Source: Bacteroidales bacterium (GTDB lineage Bacteria > Bacteroidota > Bacteroidia > Bacteroidales > UBA932). Taken from it: a stretch of 64,000 nucleotides of DNA. Below the pieces are notes generated by a model. The model was not told the DNA's origin. It made no database searches and saw only the letters and a program-made list of their open reading frames with translations. This document shows positions 60,417-64,000 of the stretch, piece by piece (position 1 is the first letter of the stretch; every line of letters starts with the position of its first letter). Position numbers and translations under genes: made by a program. The DNA is taken from NCBI GenBank assembly GCA_017627955.1, contig JAGAFU010000041.1:1-64000 (forward strand). The letters run 5' to 3'.

Positions 60417-62222
60417 ATGGCGAAAGAGATAAAGTTTTCCCTGGTGTACAGGGACATGTGGCAGAGCTCCGGGAAGTACGTCCCGAGAGTGGATCAGCTT
60501 TGCGAGGTGGCTCCGGCGATTATCGACATGGGATGCTTTGACCGTGTCGAGACCAACGGCGGAGCGTTCGAGCAGGTCAATCTCCTTTTTGGGGAGAACC
60601 CGAACGTGGCTGTCAGGAAGTGGACCGCCCCTTTCCACAAGGCCGGGATCCAGACACACATGCTTGAGAGGGGATTGAACGCGTTGAGAATGAACCCTGT
60701 GCCGAGAGATGTGCGTGACCTTATGTTCAAGGTGAAGAAAAAGCAAGGAACCGACATCGCTCGTTCTTTCTGCGGCCTGAACGACCACCGCAACCTCCGC
60801 GGCTCTGTCGAAGGCGCGAAGAAAGGAGGAATGATCTCCCAGGTCGCCCTGTCGATCACCAATTCTCCTGTCCACACCGTGGCATATTACATGGGTATCG
60901 TTGACAAGGTCGTAGAGTACGGTTGCGACGAGATTTGCCTCAAGGATATGGCCGGAATCGGCCGTCCTACGTTCCTTGGCCAGCTGGTCCAGGATATCAA
61001 GAAGAAATATCCCCACATCGTGGTCCAATACCACGGACATACGGGTCCCGGATTCTCTCCCGCCTCAATGCTCGAGGTCGCGAGGGCCGGCGCCGATTAT
61101 CTGGATGTCGCGGTTGAGCCCCTCTCATGGGGCAAGGTCCATCCCGACGTGATCACCATCAGGGAGATGATGAAGGCGGACGGCTTCCTTGTGAAGGACC
61201 TGAATATGGACGCCTACATGGAAGTCAGGCGTCTGACCCAGAAGTTCATCGACGACTTCCTCGGATATTGGATCAATCCCACCAATTCACAGATGAGCTC
61301 GCTCCTGGTTGGCTGCGGCCTTCCGGGCGGAATGATGGGTTCCATGATGGCTGACCTCAAGGGTTTCCAGGGCGCTATCAATGCGGCCGAAAGGGCTCAT
61401 GGCCGGCCGGAGATCAGTCTTGACACATTGATGGTCAAGCTCTTCCAGGAAGTTGAATATGTGTGGCCGAGACTTGGCTATCCGCCTCTTGTGACTCCTT
61501 TCAGCCAGTATGTGAAGAACACTGCCCTGATGAACTTGCTGAATATGCTCAACGGGAAACCCCGTTGGACGACCATCGACAAGGACACTTGGGGAATGAT
61601 CCTCGGCAATATGGGGCAGCTTCCCGGACCTCTCGCTCCCGAGATCATCGATCTCGCCAAGGAGAAGGGGCTGGAGTTCAGTACCGGCAATCCCCAGGAC
61701 AACTATCCCGACGAGCTTCCTAAGTTCCGCAAGATGATGGATGAGGAAGGCTGGGATTACGGTGAGGACGATGAGGAGCTCTTCGAGCTTGCGATGCACG
61801 AGCGCCAGTACCGTGACTACAGGAGCGGAATCGCGAAGGAGCGTTTCAACAAGGAACTTGCTGATCTTAAGGCGAAAGCGGGGGCTCCTATCGTTGTGGA
61901 GCGTCCTGTGGTCGAGATGCCTAAGTTTGATGTCGAGGAATATGCGAAGCGTTATCCTCATGCCGTGCCAGTCCAGGCTCCTGTCAAGGGCCAGCTCCTC
62001 TGGCAGGTCGATGTGGAGGATGATTCCGCGGCACCCGTGGCCGGGACCGAGGTCAAGGCCGGAGAAGGAATGGGCTTTGTCCAGACATATTACGGAATGG
62101 AGGAGATCGTCCCAGCGGTGGACGGCCGTGTTGTCGCTGTGCTTGGAAAGCAGGGTGATAAGGTCGCCAAGGGGGAGATTGTGGCGTTTGTGGAAGGAGA
62201 TTCTTCGCCGCGCTCAGAATGA
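60417..62222 (+). CDS. Carboxyltransferase of the oxaloacetate decarboxylase alpha / PycB family, biotin lysine absent
   Basis: 601 residues. The TIM-barrel carboxyltransferase domain starts FSLVYRDMWQSSGKYVPRV and includes CLKDMAGIGRP (metal/active-site Lys), VQYHGHTGPG with metal His residues and the conserved carboxylase domain (NMLNGKPRW). The C-terminal 75 residues fold like a biotinyl domain (VQAPVKGQLLW, VPAVDGRVVAVLGKQGDKV), but the position of the biotin-carrying MKM is QTYYGME, so no biotin lysine is present. Acceptor and partner are unknown and no beta subunit lies nearby. The last codons and the TGA are in a REP-like repeat. Confidence 0.88.
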   Translation: MAKEIKFSLVYRDMWQSSGKYVPRVDQLCEVAPAIIDMGCFDRVETNGGAFEQVNLLFGENPNVAVRKWTAPFHKAGIQTHMLERGLNALRMNPVPRDVRDLMFKVKKKQGTDIARSFCGLNDHRNLRGSVEGAKKGGMISQVALSITNSPVHTVAYYMGIVDKVVEYGCDEICLKDMAGIGRPTFLGQLVQDIKKKYPHIVVQYHGHTGPGFSPASMLEVARAGADYLDVAVEPLSWGKVHPDVITIREMMKADGFLVKDLNMDAYMEVRRLTQKFIDDFLGYWINPTNSQMSSLLVGCGLPGGMMGSMMADLKGFQGAINAAERAHGRPEISLDTLMVKLFQEVEYVWPRLGYPPLVTPFSQYVKNTALMNLLNMLNGKPRWTTIDKDTWGMILGNMGQLPGPLAPEIIDLAKEKGLEFSTGNPQDNYPDELPKFRKMMDEEGWDYGEDDEELFELAMHERQYRDYRSGIAKERFNKELADLKAKAGAPIVVERPVVEMPKFDVEEYAKRYPHAVPVQAPVKGQLLWQVDVEDDSAAPVAGTEVKAGEGMGFVQTYYGMEEIVPAVDGRVVAVLGKQGDKVAKGEIVAFVEGDSSPRSE

Positions 62223-62260
62223 CAGTAACGCGCTCAGAATGACAGTAACGCGCTCAGAAT
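62198..62260. repeat. REP-like repeat plus tandem 20-base fragments at the carboxyltransferase stop
   Basis: A near-complete copy (AGATTCTTCGC followed by CGCTCAGAATGACAG, 62198-62225) is followed by two further partial units of 20 bases (TAACGCGCTCAGAATGACAG) to about 62260. The gene's final codons SSPRSE and its TGA (62220-62222) are inside the first copy. The cluster fills the gap to the SPOR lipoprotein gene. Confidence 0.85.
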
Positions 62261-62272
62261 GATCGTTGTTTT

Positions 62273-62809
62273 ATGAGAAAAGGTTTTCAGTCCGTTTTCG
62301 TTTTGTTGTCAGTCGCCATGTTGGTGTCTGGCTGCGATTTCTTTCGGGTGCTGGCCGGGAGGCCGACGTCGAAGGAGATTGCGGCGAAGCGGGAGGAGAT
62401 CCTTCGCTCCGCTCAGGATGACAGAACGCCGGTTGAGCCGGGGATGACAGATGAGAATCCTGGGATGGCGGATGAGAAGCCGGTGATGACGGATGAGAAG
62501 CCGGTGATGACGAGCGATTCGGCTGTGCCAGCTGACACTTCCACAAGTTCGGCGACAAAGACGAAAGAAAAGAAGCGTTACTATGTGATCATGGGGGCTT
62601 TCTCGAGCAAGGAGAACGCCGAGAAGTATGGCGAGCGGATTCAATCCTTTGGCTATGAGCCGGAGTTCTTCGGGTTCACAGAGGGACGTACGGCTGTAGG
62701 AATAGGAGGGACTGACGACCTCGAGGAGGCGAAGATATTCATGAGAGAGTTGAAAGGGCAGGATTTTTGCCCGGACGGTGTCTGGATTCTTGACAGGAAA
62801 AGGAAATGA
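62273..62809 (+). CDS. SPOR-domain lipoprotein with repeat-derived linker
   Basis: 178 residues. Signal with lipobox LVSGC (Cys about residue 21), then a linker, then a SPOR-like domain (residues about 100-175, YYVIMGAFSSKENAEKYGER) that should bind peptidoglycan glycan strands. The linker (residues 42-80) is made of a REP-like copy read as ILRSAQDD followed by heptapeptides DEKPVMT. It sits 51 bases after the carboxyltransferase and its stop overlaps the next ATG by 4 bases. Confidence 0.82.
   Translation: MRKGFQSVFVLLSVAMLVSGCDFFRVLAGRPTSKEIAAKREEILRSAQDDRTPVEPGMTDENPGMADEKPVMTDEKPVMTSDSAVPADTSTSSATKTKEKKRYYVIMGAFSSKENAEKYGERIQSFGYEPEFFGFTEGRTAVGIGGTDDLEEAKIFMRELKGQDFCPDGVWILDRKRK
62397..62424. 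repeat. REP-like repeat inside the SPOR lipoprotein gene
   Basis: A full copy (AGATCCTTCGCTCCGCTC, ending AGGATGACAG) read as ILRSAQDDR, that is, in the orientation opposite to the ArnT-like copy. Confidence 0.85.
62432..62512 (+). repeat. Heptapeptide-coding 21-base tandem repeat
   Basis: Four units: VEPGMT (62432-62449), DENPGMA (62450-62470), DEKPVMT (62471-62491) and DEKPVMT (62492-62512). The last two are identical in DNA. The first contains GAGCCGGGGATGAC, which resembles another dispersed repeat type. It lengthens the periplasmic linker. Confidence 0.8.
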
Positions 62810-64000
62810 AACACTCATCAGCGCTCATATTGACTCTTGCCGTCATGTTGTCAATGGCGGCCCCTGGCCGTGCCCAGTACCGTGCCGGATATTCTGAACT
62901 TGGTGACAGTGATAGGGTAACGTCTCTCAAACGGCATGTCGCCACCGTGGCTTCCGCGATGATGGAAGGTCGTAAGGCCGGTTCGGAAGGGGAGAAGATG
63001 ACAGCCGAGTACGTGACCGGGATTTTCAAGGAGTACGGAGTAGATGTGCTCTCCGGGGAATCGGGCGATCCGTTCGGCATCCTGCAGGAGAACGGCGACA
63101 CTCTTACCTCGAGAAATGTCTGCGCCTTTATCCATGGAGGAGACAAGGCTTTGAGGGACCGTTACATTGTGATCGGGGCGAGGATGGATAATCTCGGCAC
63201 CGGCACTATGACGATAGACGGGAACAAGGTCGAGAAAATATATTCCGGAGCCAACGGGAACGCCTCCGGAGTGGCGATGATGCTGGAGCTCGCGAAGATG
63301 CTCCAGACCAACAAGGCTGTTCTCCGCAGATCTGTCCTGTTTGTGGCTTTCGGCGCCTCACGGGAGTCTTTCGCTGGTTCATGGTATTTCCTTAACCGTT
63401 CATTTTCAGATGTTTCCAACATCGATGCCATGATCAATCTCGACATGCTGGGAACCGGGTATGACGGTTTCTACGCTTTCACGGCATCCAATGCGGACAT
63501 GAACGCGATGGTGGAGTCGTTGTCGGGTGAGCTTCAGCCCATCAGGCCTGTTTTGACCACTGTCGAGCCTTATCCATCGGATCATGTGGCCTTTTACGAC
63601 AAGGGAATTCCTTCCATATTCTTCACGACAGGACGATATCCTGCCCACGACACCGAGAGGGATACCCAGTCGATCCTCGACTACGAGACGATGGAGAAGG
63701 AGCTGGAATATATTTACAGTTACGCTGTTTCCCTTGTCAATGGTCCGAAGCCGATTTTCAACCCATCCGATGTTGTTCGGTTGAGCGGAGGTGTCCCGGA
63801 TGCGGTCCCTTATTATGACTGCGATGTGAAGCCCTCTTTCCTCGGGAGCGATGATCCTAAGGTGTTTCTCCAGAAGTGGGTATATTCCTACATGAAGTAT
63901 CCTGAGGAGGCTATCAAACAGGGCATACAGGGACGTGTGCTGGTTGATTTCGTGATCGGTGAAGACGGGAAAGTCAGGGATGTGAAAGTCCTCAAGGGCG
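62806..64000 (+). CDS. M28-like peptidase-fold protein fused to a TonB C-terminal domain (partial, 3' end outside)
   Basis: 398 codons visible, no stop before the edge. A signal peptide (cleavage near GRAQ, residue 24) is followed by an M28 peptidase fold: YIVIGARMDNLG, SGANGNASGVA, FVAFGASRESFAGS, NLDMLG, SDHVAFYDKGIPSIFF. Against the M28 pattern, the first metal His is Arg, the bridging Asp of GANDN is Gly and the catalytic EE pair is SR; only the later Asp and the final His (AHDT) are kept. From about residue 355 a TonB C-terminal domain begins (YPEEAIKQGIQGRVLVDFVI). Likely a non-peptidase envelope protein. It overlaps the SPOR gene by 4 bases. Confidence 0.85.
   Translation, partial: MKHSSALILTLAVMLSMAAPGRAQYRAGYSELGDSDRVTSLKRHVATVASAMMEGRKAGSEGEKMTAEYVTGIFKEYGVDVLSGESGDPFGILQENGDTLTSRNVCAFIHGGDKALRDRYIVIGARMDNLGTGTMTIDGNKVEKIYSGANGNASGVAMMLELAKMLQTNKAVLRRSVLFVAFGASRESFAGSWYFLNRSFSDVSNIDAMINLDMLGTGYDGFYAFTASNADMNAMVESLSGELQPIRPVLTTVEPYPSDHVAFYDKGIPSIFFTTGRYPAHDTERDTQSILDYETMEKELEYIYSYAVSLVNGPKPIFNPSDVVRLSGGVPDAVPYYDCDVKPSFLGSDDPKVFLQKWVYSYMKYPEEAIKQGIQGRVLVDFVIGEDGKVRDVKVLKG

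Overview
The window is a gene-dense stretch (roughly 55% GC by eye) of a chromosome from the Bacteroidota, most likely an uncultured gut-type Bacteroidales. Evidence: the TAnnTTTG-type promoter element ahead of many genes, a type III glutamine synthetase, a fused alpha-beta 2-oxoacid dehydrogenase E1, a split transketolase, a dcw cluster without murF or ddl, and MraY of the long Bacteroidota type. No rRNA, tRNA, CRISPR array, phage or transposase is visible, and no gene-free stretch exceeds about 300 bases. Genus cannot be set from sequence alone.

Layout. 1-4402 (+): end of an unidentified gene, MerR-type regulator, NIF3-like protein, zinc-ribbon coiled-coil protein, dnaB and a DUF3108 protein. 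4402-9990 (+): rseC-like gene and a complete rnfBCDGEA operon (Na+/H+-translocating ferredoxin:NAD+ oxidoreductase). 9992-11623 (+): small outer-membrane barrel and an SGNH hydrolase. 11655-29155 (-): the division and cell-wall cluster, transcribed mraZ-rsmH-ftsL-ftsI-murE-mraY-murD-ftsW-murG-murC-ftsQ-ftsA-ftsZ-gltX, with a promoter and GTGGAA boxes in front of mraZ. 29321-30895 (-): exported sialidase with a clear terminator. 30943-34313 (+): probable envelope-glycan (lipid A type) modification operon: small exported protein, GT2, tandem LAB_N membrane protein, ArnT/PMT-type GT. 34326-36506 (+): glutamine synthetase III. 36511-40088 (-): miaB, glpK, glpF. 40178-42561 (+): two small envelope proteins and rpoN. 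42556-45964 (-): split transketolase, radC, upp. 46097-52717 (+): E2-E3-E1 2-oxoacid dehydrogenase operon with a zinc dehydrogenase. 52895-58516 (+): HAD phosphatase, YqiA-type esterase, lipoate ligase, OPA-family transporter, HGSNAT-type acyltransferase, DNA glycosylase. 58527-60332 (-): exported heparinase II/III-family lyase. 60417-64000 (+): biotin-carboxylase-family carboxyltransferase without a biotin lysine, SPOR lipoprotein, and an M28-like protein fused to a TonB C-terminal domain that runs off the end.

Functional links. Rnf couples ferredoxin and NADH to an ion gradient in an anaerobe. LplA can lipoylate the E2 encoded 8 kb upstream. The dcw cluster builds and divides the DAP-type wall. 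Sialidase, heparinase-like lyase and SGNH esterase point to host or dietary glycans, although no SusC/SusD pair is present here.

The most unusual signal is a set of short, palindromic, REP-like repeats that lie inside protein-coding genes (rnfB, ftsA, murE, the ArnT-like GT, the E2 gene, lplA, a SPOR lipoprotein, and the stop codon of the carboxyltransferase) and are read in different frames and on both strands. The second is the M28-TonB fusion, whose peptidase domain has lost most of its zinc-binding and catalytic residues.
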